From Hyphomicrobiales bacterium (GTDB taxonomy: Bacteria > Pseudomonadota > Alphaproteobacteria > Rhizobiales > Rhizobiaceae): a stretch of 64,000 nt of DNA. Under the pieces are notes generated by a model. It did no database searches. It had not been told where the DNA came from and saw only the letters and a list, made by a program, of their open reading frames with translations. The stretch covers positions 62,001 through 126,000 of the forward strand of contig UBMI01000020.1 in assembly GCA_900466475.1 (NCBI GenBank). The letters are read 5' to 3'. Made by a program: the position numbers and the translations under genes. Positions 25,642 through 33,692 of this stretch are shown here, piece by piece (the stretch's first letter is position 1; every line of letters starts with the position of its first letter).

Positions 25642-25764
25642 TCACAGCGCAAGCCGCTCCGAAAGCAAAATGAGCATCACGATCGGTCCGCCGAGAAGCG
25701 CACCGAACAGGATCGTCGCGAATAGCAGGTTCGCGAGCAGGTGAAGCATGGTCTTGCGCCTCAT
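25642..25764 (-). CDS. 40-aa single-pass membrane peptide
   Basis: A short frame from the ATG at 25764 encodes 40 residues: a basic N-terminus (MRRKTM), one long hydrophobic segment (LLANLLFATILFGALLGGPI, continuing VMLILL) and a short polar tail. It starts two bases after the stop of the 68-aa gene on the same strand, which suggests translational coupling; its own ribosome binding site is weak. Function unknown. Confidence 0.45.
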   Translation of the reverse strand: MRRKTMLHLLANLLFATILFGALLGGPIVMLILLSERLAL

Positions 25765-25766
25765 GG

Positions 25767-25973
25767 TTACACGCCGACCCGTTTTGGGGGGGCAAACAAT
25801 TCAGGTCCCCGATTTATCCCGGCCATCCGCGCCTTGGCTGTCTCGGCGTCGACGAGCCTCCCGGAGAGGATGATCAGCCTTCGCGCCCTGCCGATGCCGA
25901 TCACGACGGCATTTTGAATGGATGCGATAACCGCGAATGCCGCGGTTGGTCCTGCCGCTCGTTTTGAAGCCAT
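25767..25973 (-). CDS. small hypothetical protein, 68 aa
   Basis: Unrecognised 68-aa basic protein with AGGAA about seven bases before the ATG at 25973. It has an alanine-rich N-terminal half (AAFAVIASIQNAVVIGIG) and the block ILSGRLVDAETAKARMAGIN. It forms a tight pair with the downstream 40-aa membrane peptide. No function can be given. Confidence 0.45.
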   Translation of the reverse strand: MASKRAAGPTAAFAVIASIQNAVVIGIGRARRLIILSGRLVDAETAKARMAGINRGPELFAPPKRVGV

Positions 25974-26259
25974 GCGTTGTTCCTAAATTGAAAGCCGATG
26001 AGATCATGCCAGCCATTTTCAGCCAGCATGGCTCTTCATTTGGGCTCCGATAATTGCGGAAGCATGACTGGATTTGCGTTTCCGCTTGTAACGCTTTCGA
26101 TAGGCGAAAGAGCGGCGGCAACGACGGATGGACGTTGGAGCGATCGCGCGCCGGGTTCATCCACAGCTAAAATATGGTGAGCGGCGGGCAATGTAATTGT
26201 GTCGCAATTGTTTGATTCGAGGGTCCGGTCATCGTCATGACCGGAGGCCAACGAGAGAC

Positions 26260-27153
26260 ATGCCCAGCAATTCGCATTCACGTCGTCGATTTTTCAGCCA
26301 GCCGCTTTTCAACCAGCCGTCCAGAGCGTCGCTCCTGGCATTTATTGCTTTACTGACAATAGCAACCGTTTCCGGATGCGCTGCCGTGCCACTCAAGGAA
26401 GCGGGAACGCTCGTCTCCTACAACAATCTCGGTCCATCGAAGGGGACCCTTGCCAAAAAGCGGCTCTATGTCGACGGGCAGCGGTTGGCACGTGTGAAGA
26501 CCGTCGCCATCGTCCCGACCGTCTTTTCGTTCGGTGCTGCGTCCAAGATCAAGTCCGAAGCCGACCGGTCCCTGGTTTCCAATGCTCTCGACAGGGCGCT
26601 TTGCGTGGCGCTGAGTGACAAATACCAGATGGTCCCGGCCGGCCAGCCTGCGGATCTGACCGTTCGCTCGGTCGTCGCCGACATCGTTCCCACCAACAAG
26701 GCCGCTGCCGGGGTCGCGACCGTCGTCAGTGTCGGTTCGGGCTTTGCCCTGCCTGTAAGCGTACCGCGCCTCCCCTTCGGTCTCGGCGGCCTGGCGGTCG
26801 AAGCCGAAGCTGTCGATGCCACGGGAATGCAGAATGCCGCAATGCTGTGGGCGCGTGGCGCAAACTCCATTCAGGATAATCCCCGCGTTTCCGAGGTCGG
26901 GGACGCCTATGGTCTCGCAACAAAATTTGCCGGTGATTTTTCACGGGTGCTGATCGCCGGAAAGGAACCGAAGGGACTGAACCTTTCACTTCCGTCGAGG
27001 CAACGCGCTCGCTCCTGGCTTGGCGGAAAGCCGAAGTATGCTGCCTGCGATGCTTTCGGCCGAGCACCCGGGCTGCTTGGCGCGCTCGCTTCAAAATATG
27101 GGGCTCCGCCGCAGTGGACGGAAAAGAAGTCGAAATCTGCGACGACGCGTTGA
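26260..27153 (+). CDS. DUF3313 family lipoprotein
   Basis: 297-aa predicted lipoprotein. After an arginine-containing leader comes a hydrophobic segment and lipobox VSGC with Cys40 as the lipidated residue. The mature part begins with the DUF3313 pattern GTLVSYNNLGPSKG and continues YVDGQRLARVKTVAIVPTVF. A glycine/valine-rich stretch (about 165-195, VATVVSVGSGFALPVSVPRL) follows. The ATG at 26260 is chosen because the upstream in-frame start at 26197 would add residues before an already long leader. Acts in the envelope; function unknown. Confidence 0.75.
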   Translation: MPSNSHSRRRFFSQPLFNQPSRASLLAFIALLTIATVSGCAAVPLKEAGTLVSYNNLGPSKGTLAKKRLYVDGQRLARVKTVAIVPTVFSFGAASKIKSEADRSLVSNALDRALCVALSDKYQMVPAGQPADLTVRSVVADIVPTNKAAAGVATVVSVGSGFALPVSVPRLPFGLGGLAVEAEAVDATGMQNAAMLWARGANSIQDNPRVSEVGDAYGLATKFAGDFSRVLIAGKEPKGLNLSLPSRQRARSWLGGKPKYAACDAFGRAPGLLGALASKYGAPPQWTEKKSKSATTR

Positions 27154-27465
27154 CGGAAGAGCTAGCCCCGGCGTCGTACAGTCGCTTCGCGAATGTTTGA
27201 CAGGCGCCCGAAATCGGCCGGCCGCTTTGGCCGAGGACGGGCGGAGATAGTGCCGGAACCCCGCGGCATTACTCCGCCCGCCTGTCCTTCGTCTGCGGGA
27301 AGCGTCCGATCCTGATGATCTCGCCGAACGGCGACGTGCCTCTGTGAACGGGTGACCGAACCACGGGCAAGGCGCTACAGGGGACGACCTGATGCAACGT
27401 TCTTTCCTTTGCGTGGAGACCCTGTATTCTGATGTCGCCAGACACACTTCGACTTGAGGAAGAGT
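27154..27465. other. intergenic region, no gene seen
   Basis: 312 bases with no frame that has both a ribosome binding site and protein-like composition. It must hold the promoter of the 192-aa exported protein gene at 27466, but no clear -35/-10 pair is visible. Confidence 0.4.
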
Positions 27466-28044
27466 ATGCCTGTCGATCATTTTGACATCGGTTCGAAAAC
27501 CGTATCTTGGCCGGCTGGTTCGCCCGGCAACATGAAGCACCGCGGCAAGGGATACAGAAACGGTTGGAGACATCTGGCGTGTATGGCGCTCAGCATGGCC
27601 CTTGTCGCCGCCCCATCTTTCAGCTCTCCCGCATCCGCCGCCAATGTCCTCGAGCGAGCGATCGAGGCCGCCCAACCCTGTAAGCCTTTGAAGGTCAGTC
27701 AGCCGGTTTTGGGCGTGAAGGTCGAACTGGGTATCGACAAGCTCGACTTCGTTAAGATCGACACGATCGAGATCAGAGTGGCTGGTGATGTGGCCGAGGC
27801 AAGCGCACTCGGCACGCTCGCATGCAAGACGTCGGACAGCTCCCCTCTGAAGGGCGGCTTCTCGGCGAAGGCTCGAATTCACCTGCAGGCAAATCTTGCG
27901 ACCTGTGCGATGAGCGCAAGTTCGATCGATATCATCGAGGCAAGGGGAGAGTTCGGCGACGTTGTCACGACGTTCGAACCCGAAATTTCGGCTGCCCTTC
28001 GCAAGGGCGTGGAGAAGGCGCTGAAGAAGCTCTGCGCGAGCTGA
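27466..28044 (+). CDS. exported hypothetical protein, 192 aa
   Basis: Unrecognised secreted protein. The ATG at 27466 follows AGGAAGAG closely. An internal ATG at 27532 would give a more normal signal peptide (HLACMALSMALVAAPSF, cleavage after ASA near residue 57 of the long form) and cannot be excluded. The mature part has three cysteines (QPCKPLK, TLACKTS, ATCAMSA) and alternating beta-type sequence (VKVELGIDKLDFVKIDTIEI), and ends with a helix ALRKGVEKALKKLC. Likely periplasmic; function unknown. Confidence 0.6.
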   Translation: MPVDHFDIGSKTVSWPAGSPGNMKHRGKGYRNGWRHLACMALSMALVAAPSFSSPASAANVLERAIEAAQPCKPLKVSQPVLGVKVELGIDKLDFVKIDTIEIRVAGDVAEASALGTLACKTSDSSPLKGGFSAKARIHLQANLATCAMSASSIDIIEARGEFGDVVTTFEPEISAALRKGVEKALKKLCAS

Positions 28045-28127
28045 AATCGGAGCGATAGGTCAAGCAAGGCAACGTGATCGCCCTGCAGGCAGGCCATGCG
28101 AAGGTCTGTCTCGGCGACGCCGCGTCG

Positions 28128-28889
28128 TCAACGGAGATAGTGGATGTGCGGCCGGGCGTGATAGGCTGAGACTTCGACGCGTGCATCCACCGAGAAAACC
28201 TCCCTGAGAACCTCTTCGGTCAAGACTTCGGCCGGCGTGCCGGAGGCGACGATCGTTCCCTTCTGCATGACGATCAGCTCGTCGCAAAACATGGCCGCAT
28301 GGTTGAGATCGTGCAGCGCGATGATGCTGGTGACCGGCAGACCGGAGACGAGCCGCATGAGGCTGATCTGGTGCTGGATATCGAGATGGTTGGTCGGTTC
28401 ATCGAGGATCAGTTCTTTCGGCGACTGCGCCAACGCCCGTGCAATGTGGGTGCGCTGCCTTTCCCCACCGGACAGGCTCTGCCAGCGATCATGACGCTTG
28501 TCGGTCATGCCGGCTCGCGTCAAGGCCTCCTCAACGGCGTGATCGTCAGCGAGTGTCCAGCCGGAAAACATCGAGCGATGCGGAAAGCGTCCGAGCTTGA
28601 CGACATCAATGACCTTCAGATCGGCGTTGGTCGTCGCATTCTGTTCGACGAAGGCGACGCGTTGAGCGATCGTGCGGCGTCCGATGGTCCCTATATCCTG
28701 CAGATCGAGTGAGATGCGCCCGGAATTGGGTTGTTTCAGGCCGGCGAGAAGCCGCAGAAGCGAGGTCTTGCCGGAACCGTTCGGGCCAAGCAGGCCGAGC
28801 ATCTTTCCCGATTTCGCTTCGAAGGAGACGCCATCAAGAATGGTCTTCCTGCCAATTTTCCAGACGAGATTTTCGGCTTTGATGCTCAT
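28128..28889 (-). CDS. ABC transporter ATPase, iron-siderophore/cobalamin type
   Basis: 253-aa FecE/BtuD-type ATPase that drives import with the permease and binding protein encoded just upstream. Walker A is GPNGSGKTS, the signature is LSGGERQR, and Walker B is ELILDEPTNHLD, with the switch His in ALHDLNHA. It overlaps the permease gene by four bases. It is the last gene of a three-gene operon (30945 to 28128). Confidence 0.9.
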   Translation of the reverse strand: MSIKAENLVWKIGRKTILDGVSFEAKSGKMLGLLGPNGSGKTSLLRLLAGLKQPNSGRISLDLQDIGTIGRRTIAQRVAFVEQNATTNADLKVIDVVKLGRFPHRSMFSGWTLADDHAVEEALTRAGMTDKRHDRWQSLSGGERQRTHIARALAQSPKELILDEPTNHLDIQHQISLMRLVSGLPVTSIIALHDLNHAAMFCDELIVMQKGTIVASGTPAEVLTEEVLREVFSVDARVEVSAYHARPHIHYLR

Positions 28890-29926
28890 GATGCGCGCTG
28901 GAACCGGTAGAGAATCACGGAGAAGAAGGGAACGCCAACCAGCGCCGTGACGACCCCAATCGGAAGGATCTGCTGCGGGATCAGCGCGCGCGAAGCGATG
29001 TCGGCAAGGACCATGAAGATTGCGCCGGCAACGGCGCAGGCTGGCAGAAGCCGGATATGGAGCGGCCCGACGACGAAGCGCGCCGCGTGCGGCACGACAA
29101 GACCGACGAAGCCGATCGAGCCGACCATGCTGACGATCGTGGCCGTCATCATTGCGGTCAGCGCAAACAGCACGATGCGCGCCCGGCCGACGTTGACACC
29201 CAGAGATGCGGCCGCTTCATCACCGAAGGCAAAAGCATCGAGAACCCTGGCATGCAGCAGGCAGACGACAAGCCCAAAGCCGACGACAGCAGAAACGAGC
29301 ATGAATTCCGGCCAGCGCACGCCGCCGAAACTGCCGAGCAGCCAGAACATGACATCGCGCGCCTGCTGCGCGTTGCCTGATGTCGTAACCACGTAGGATG
29401 TGGCGGCGTTGAAGAGCTGCGAAGCGGCAACGCCGGCAAGAATTGTCCGGTCGGCACCGCCACGCGTGCCGTTGGATAGCAGGGCCACGAAAAAGAAGGC
29501 CGCAAATGCGCCGGCAAAAGCCCCGGCCGACAACGAAACCGCACCTGCGCCTACGCCGAGGATGACGATGGCAACCGCGCCGGTGGACGCACCGGCGGAG
29601 ATTCCAAGCACATAGGGCTCGGCCAGCGGGTTGCGAAGCAGCGATTGCATGATCGCACCCGACAGCGCCAGTCCCGCGCCGCAGAAAGCCGCCACGAGTG
29701 CGCGGCTGAGCCGATAATCCCAGATCACGGTTTCGTGGATGCGGTTGAGTTCGACCGCCGTCCATCCCAGCCTATTGGTGACGGCGGCAAACGTCGTGGT
29801 CAGCGGGATCGGCAGATCGCCGATCCCGACACTGATGCCGATGACCAGGCCGACCGCCGCAAGGGAGGCCAACAGGAGCAGGGCGAAGGGCGTAGCCTGC
29901 CGGAAGAGGCGGTTTGCGGCGGTCAC
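28886..29926 (-). CDS. FecCD-family ABC permease
   Basis: 346-aa inner-membrane permease of the FecCD/BtuC family with about nine or ten transmembrane segments. Family blocks seen: DYRLSRALVAAFCGAGLALSG, NPLAEPYVLGISAGAS, FWLLGSFGG and GSIGFVGLVVPHAARF, with the C-terminal PIGVVTALVGVPFF. The GTG at 29926 overlaps the stop of the binding-protein gene as GTGA and gives a start like VTAANRLF; the longer frame to 30190 only runs antisense through that gene. Confidence 0.9.
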   Translation of the reverse strand: MTAANRLFRQATPFALLLLASLAAVGLVIGISVGIGDLPIPLTTTFAAVTNRLGWTAVELNRIHETVIWDYRLSRALVAAFCGAGLALSGAIMQSLLRNPLAEPYVLGISAGASTGAVAIVILGVGAGAVSLSAGAFAGAFAAFFFVALLSNGTRGGADRTILAGVAASQLFNAATSYVVTTSGNAQQARDVMFWLLGSFGGVRWPEFMLVSAVVGFGLVVCLLHARVLDAFAFGDEAAASLGVNVGRARIVLFALTAMMTATIVSMVGSIGFVGLVVPHAARFVVGPLHIRLLPACAVAGAIFMVLADIASRALIPQQILPIGVVTALVGVPFFSVILYRFQRAS

Positions 29927-30945
29927 TTGGTCAGGCCGAGCGCTTTCAGTTGTTCGGCCACCTGTTCGGCGCCGTAGATCGTGCGGATCGTCGGATTCAT
30001 CGCCTGGCCGTCCATGATGACGATTGCCTTGTTTTTCACTGCCGGCATCTGGCTGACGGCCGGGTCGCTGTTCAGGAACTTGATCTTGGCCTCCGGCTTG
30101 TCGAGTTCCCAGCGGTTGCGGTCGAGAGTAGCCACGACGATGACATCGGGATTGGCTGCGATGATGCTTTCCCACCCGAGCGTCGGCCATTCGGCATCCG
30201 CGCTAATGGCATTCCTCCCGCCGAGAAGATCGGCGATGAAGCCGGATGCGGCATTCTTGCCGCCGAGATAGGCGTCTGCGGAAGGGGACTGGCTGGAGAA
30301 CCAGAAGACGTAGGAAAGCTGCTTGCCGTCCCTGGATGCGTTGGCGCGCAATGCCGCTTCACGCTTCTTGAAGTCGGCAATCAGCGCCTGGCCACGATCG
30401 GCGACGTCAAATATTCGCGAAAGCTCGTCGATCTCCTGGTAAAGCAGGTCCATGTTCCAGAGCCGGTCACGGCTGCCATACTGATCCTTGACCTTTTCGG
30501 TGCTGAGGCAGGTGCTGGGCGAAATGTAGCTTGGCACACCGACCTTGTCGAAGTCCTCGCGCTTGGCGACCTTGCTCGTCGGTCCGACCAGACTTGGCAA
30601 GGCCGCGGCCACGAAATCGGGATTTTGCGCCAGAATCGACTCGAAGGTCGGAAACTCGACGGACAGAAGCTTGACCTTCGCATTGGCCTCGGCGAGCTCA
30701 GGCAGAACTTTGCTTGGCCAGAACGCAGTACCCGCCATTTTGTCTTCCAGACCAAGAAGCAGCATGATTTCCGCGCTGTTCTGGCCAAGTCCTATGGCTC
30801 GCACTGGAACCTTGGTGACGGTGACCTTCGCGCCGCAATTTTCGAGCGTCAGCGGATATTGGGTCGGTGCGGAGAATGCCGGCGTCGCGATCAGGCCGAG
30901 TATGGCTGCGAGCCCAGGCACCGTAAGGGACTTGAAAACCTTCAT
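29923..30945 (-). CDS. periplasmic binding protein of iron/siderophore-type ABC transporter
   Basis: 340-aa FecB/BtuF-like protein (helical-backbone binding fold). The signal peptide ends at TPAFSA, about residue 26. VRAIGLGQNSAEIMLLLGLEDKMAG and FPTFESILAQNPDFV mark the N-lobe, and GWESIIAANPDVIVVATLDR the C-lobe. It is first of three overlapping genes. The ligand is not readable: ferric siderophore, haem or cobalamin are all possible. A promoter and a possible RirA-type site lie upstream. Confidence 0.88.
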   Translation of the reverse strand: MKVFKSLTVPGLAAILGLIATPAFSAPTQYPLTLENCGAKVTVTKVPVRAIGLGQNSAEIMLLLGLEDKMAGTAFWPSKVLPELAEANAKVKLLSVEFPTFESILAQNPDFVAAALPSLVGPTSKVAKREDFDKVGVPSYISPSTCLSTEKVKDQYGSRDRLWNMDLLYQEIDELSRIFDVADRGQALIADFKKREAALRANASRDGKQLSYVFWFSSQSPSADAYLGGKNAASGFIADLLGGRNAISADAEWPTLGWESIIAANPDVIVVATLDRNRWELDKPEAKIKFLNSDPAVSQMPAVKNKAIVIMDGQAMNPTIRTIYGAEQVAEQLKALGLTK

Positions 30946-30998
30946 GAAAACTTCCTGTTCTTCGAGAACCCAACATGAGGATTCTGAGGGTGCCGGCG

Positions 30999-31027
30999 GT
31001 ATAACCTGCTTGCCCGAGAAAAAACAA
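30999..31027 (-). promoter_or_regulatory. sigma70-type promoter of the iron-type transporter operon
   Basis: On the - strand TTGTTT (31027-31022) and TTATAC (31004-30999) are separated by exactly 17 bases, about 45 bases before the start codon at 30945. Just upstream, overlapping the -35, TGA-N9-TCT (31041-31027) differs by one base from the rhizobial iron-responsive operator TGA-N9-TCA bound by RirA. The control by iron is inference. Confidence 0.45.
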
Positions 31028-31159
31028 GAGTAACGTAGTCATCTTTTGAGGCGCAGATGCTGGCTCCCATCTCCTATCGGTCGAGCGGATTGAGAAAACG
31101 CTGACTCGCCCCGTTGGAAGCGGCTCCCAAACGTGCCGCCGGAACCGGACCGCGTTCGG

Positions 31160-31425
31160 TCAAGTTGTCAGGACAGCCGCTCCGCTGAGGCGGCCGGCAC
31201 GCAAATCGTCAAGTGCTGCATTCGCATCTTTGAGCTGATAGGTTTTGGTGTGGGAACGAGCGGCAGTTTTGGGTTCGGAAGATCGCCGTCGCAGACATGA
31301 AGATCCGTCCTGCACACTGCGCAGGCTTCGACCCTCAGCATCAATTGTCCTCTACCGGGTAAGGGGTCTGGTCGGTCGACCGGGCGCCGAGGCATCCCGA
31401 TCGCTTCCAGGATCATAGCTTTCAT
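31160..31425 (-). pseudogene. zinc alcohol dehydrogenase gene reduced by internal deletion
   Basis: The N-terminal 57 codons are those of a zinc-dependent alcohol dehydrogenase (MKAMILEAIG, LMLRVEACAVCRTDLHVCDG, with the catalytic-zinc Cys), up to LPLVP, where the family continues with GHE. Instead, sequence from the very C-terminus follows in another frame: KTYQLKDANAALDDL and RLSGAAVLTT, ending at the TGA 31160-31162. About 240 codons, including the structural zinc site and the whole Rossmann domain, are gone; the joint is at about 31240-31250. The gene cannot make an active enzyme. Confidence 0.75.
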
Positions 31426-31479
31426 GACCTGTTCCTCATCTTCATGATGCCATGATGCTGAAATCGCGGCAAACCGGCA

Positions 31480-31493
31480 TTGACGTTTGTCAA
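31480..31493. promoter_or_regulatory. FNR/FixK-like box upstream of the deleted alcohol dehydrogenase
   Basis: TTGACGTTTGTCAA is a perfect inverted repeat TTGAC-N4-GTCAA, one base per half away from the anaerobox TTGAT-N4-ATCAA used by FNR, FnrN and FixK in rhizobia. It lies 55 bases before the ATG at 31425, a suitable distance for an activator site. Confidence 0.5.
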
Positions 31494-31644
31494 AGACGGA
31501 TCACGCCCGTTCTCCTTTGCTTCTATCCAATGAGGGACCTGCCAGGGCAGAAAAGCTCTCCGCCAGAACAGGGAGGCTGGCTTGCCAGCTCAGCCGTCCT
31601 TCATGCCGTGCAAAGTCTGATCTTCATGGCCATAAAGGAAGCTA

Positions 31645-31974
31645 TCAGCGGACGCCGTCGTCGAGCTCTTCGAGCGCGTCGAGCAGACGTTGCTGGATTG
31701 CGGGCTCCTGCCTGTTGATGGCAAGAACAAGGCTGCGCATCGAGCCGCGCATGCCATGGAGCTGATCGACGAGCTCCATGACTATATCGACGCCGGCCTC
31801 GTTGACGCCCATCTGGCGCGTGAGGTCGAGGATCAGGCGGGCGCGGGCAAGATCGGCATCCCGGAACCGACGCCGTCCCTCGGAAATATCGGGGGCGAGC
31901 CAACCCTGCTCGACCCATAGATCGAGCTCGGTCACGTCTATTTTCAGGTAGAGACGGAATTCGCGATCGTCCAT
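31645..31974 (-). CDS. cbpM: chaperone modulator CbpM
   Basis: 109-aa MerR-like helical protein that binds the J domain of CbpA and limits its co-chaperone and DNA-binding activity. The block LWVEQGWLAPDI and FRDADLARARLILDL is the CbpM pattern, with GVNEAGVDIVMELVDQL following. The ATG at 31974 has GGAGG seven bases upstream; an in-frame TTG at 31980 would overlap the cbpA stop. It follows cbpA by two bases, the usual cbpA-cbpM order. Confidence 0.88.
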   Translation of the reverse strand: MDDREFRLYLKIDVTELDLWVEQGWLAPDISEGRRRFRDADLARARLILDLTRQMGVNEAGVDIVMELVDQLHGMRGSMRSLVLAINRQEPAIQQRLLDALEELDDGVR

Positions 31975-31976
31975 GG

Positions 31977-32906
31977 TCAAGCCTCCATGTTCTTTCTCGG
32001 ATCCTGTGTGTCGGCTGCCGCCCAGTCCTTTGCGAAGGCGGTCAGTTGTTCGTCTGGTTGCTCGGGCAGCACGATCTTCAGCGTAACATAGATGTCACCT
32101 GCGTCGCCGCCACGCCTGGCGACACCCTTGCCCTTGAGCCGGAGGACCTTGCCGCTGCTGGAATTGGCCGGCAGGGTCAGGTTGACCGGCCCTGAAGGCG
32201 TCGGCACGCGCACCTTTCCACCGAGTACCGCTTCTCTCAAGGTGACAGGCAGATCGAGGCGGATGTCGTCGCCGTCGCGGGTAAAGAAACGGTGCGGGCG
32301 AACACGGATATCGATCAGCGCATCGCCGGCAGGCCCACCGCCGAAACCGGGTTCGCCCTTGCCGCGCAGGCGCAGCGTCTGGCCGTCCCGCGTACCGGGC
32401 GGGATCTTGACGTCGAGCGCCGGCCCTTCCGACAACCTCACCTGGCTCTGCGTGCCATTCACCGCATCGAGGAAATCCACCTCCATCGTGAAGCGCCGGT
32501 CCTGGCCCTGGGAGCGAAACTGGCCGCCGCCGGCGCTGCCGCCGCCAGAGCGGCGGGAAAAGAAGTTTGAGAAGAGATCGTCGGCGTCTCCAAAATCGGC
32601 AAAGCCGGCGCCGTTGTGATAGGCGCTGCCGGGGCCGTTTGAGGAGGCATAGTCGCGATAATAGCTGCGGGGCGCCTGTTCGGCTCCCGTGATGTCGATC
32701 TCGCCGCGATCGAAGCGGCCCCGCTTTTCCTCGTCGCTCAGGATTTCATAGGCGGCAGAAATCTCCTTGAACTTCGCCTCGGCCTTCTTGTCGCCCGGGT
32801 TCAGGTCTGGGTGAAGCTTCTTGGCAAGCTTGCGGAATGCCCCCTGAATTTCCTTCTGGGTGGCCTCCCGTTTCACGCCGAGAAGCTCGTATGGATCTTG
32901 GCTCAT
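31977..32906 (-). CDS. cbpA: DnaJ-class co-chaperone CbpA
   Basis: 309-aa curved-DNA-binding co-chaperone of Hsp70. The J domain occupies residues 1-70 with HPD in KKLHPDLNPGDKK. A glycine- and serine-rich linker follows (about 100-135), then two beta-rich C-terminal peptide-binding domains (VDFLDAVNGTQSQV, LRLRGKGEPGFGGG, GKVLRLKGKG). The zinc-finger region of DnaJ is absent, as expected for CbpA. The ATG at 32906 is preceded by GGAGA. It is a stress-type gene pair with cbpM. Confidence 0.92.
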   Translation of the reverse strand: MSQDPYELLGVKREATQKEIQGAFRKLAKKLHPDLNPGDKKAEAKFKEISAAYEILSDEEKRGRFDRGEIDITGAEQAPRSYYRDYASSNGPGSAYHNGAGFADFGDADDLFSNFFSRRSGGGSAGGGQFRSQGQDRRFTMEVDFLDAVNGTQSQVRLSEGPALDVKIPPGTRDGQTLRLRGKGEPGFGGGPAGDALIDIRVRPHRFFTRDGDDIRLDLPVTLREAVLGGKVRVPTPSGPVNLTLPANSSSGKVLRLKGKGVARRGGDAGDIYVTLKIVLPEQPDEQLTAFAKDWAAADTQDPRKNMEA

Positions 32907-33161
32907 ACATGTCTCCGTGCAAGGGTAGCCAATACTGCGGATCGGAATCCGCCTTGATATAGGTTGCAGCTTGGCTGTCGGGGAGGGGATGAGCGGAAGC
33001 TTGAACGGTGCCCCTTCTATCTGAAGGCCTGCAAAGGGCTCGCCACGCCCTCCGACCGCTTCGAAGTCGAACATTTTCTGATCGCCCTGCGCCGCGAGCC
33101 AGGTTGACAAATGCTCCCTTCAATGAGAACAAAAATAGAACAGATGAAAAGGTACGCATTT

Positions 33162-33494
33162 ATGATACGTTTCGCGCCGAAGACACTGCAGGACGCTGCC
33201 CCATCGATCAAGATTGCAAAGCCGAACGCCAGCCCACGATCCGAGATCGAGCCATCGGACACTTCCAGCGCTACTGCTGAGAAGGAAACCGACGGGATAG
33301 AAGCGCAGGCTGCCATCACGATACCGGGACCCGCCAAGCCCGCCGCAAAACTCCTTGAGTTATCAGCGGAGCTCCCTCCGAAGGGCAGAAAGACGGGCAC
33401 CAGGAAGGGCAAGGAGGCGGCGAGCCCAAAGCAGCGGGAGATTCGTAGCGGGGGCAACGATCACAATGGTGGTGATCTGCTTCTCGATCTCTGA
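33162..33494 (+). CDS. hypothetical hydrophilic protein, 110 aa (doubtful)
   Basis: A frame from the ATG at 33162, nine bases after AAAAGG, encodes 110 residues rich in Lys, Glu, Pro and Ala (PSIKIAKPNASPRSEIEPSD, PPKGRKTGTRKGKEAA). No family is recognised and an overlapping - strand frame exists. It is listed because it is the only candidate with a ribosome binding site in the 786 bases between cbpA and the ATPase gene. The remaining parts, 32907-33161 and 33495-33692, show no gene; an imperfect hairpin (ACACAA/TTGTGT, 33517-33533) may be a weak terminator. Confidence 0.3.
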   Translation: MIRFAPKTLQDAAPSIKIAKPNASPRSEIEPSDTSSATAEKETDGIEAQAAITIPGPAKPAAKLLELSAELPPKGRKTGTRKGKEAASPKQREIRSGGNDHNGGDLLLDL

Positions 33495-33692
33495 CGAGAG
33501 CTTTTTAAGCACCGGACACAAGGCTTTTGTGTGCTTGTGATTCTTCCCGGATTATCGAGGTCATGCCGCTTCCACGGCATAATCTGCATTCAGTTTCATT
33601 TTGCCCGTTGGCACCGCTCCGTGAAAGAAGATCAAATTGCTGATTTCGGGGGGCGTCCGCTCGATCACGCCGTCCGCCCCCGTCAAATGCAA

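Noticed and set aside
27091-27882. 263-aa - strand open frame
   Set aside because: Antisense to the exported protein at 27466 and the end of the lipoprotein gene, with arginine-rich shadow composition.
30946-31159. cobalamin riboswitch before the FecBCD/BtuFCD-like operon
   Set aside because: The leader is only about 45 bases from the apparent promoter and no B12-box-like sequence is seen.
33017-33457. 146-aa - strand open frame upstream of cbpA
   Set aside because: No ribosome binding site or homology; overlaps the slightly better + strand candidate at 33162.
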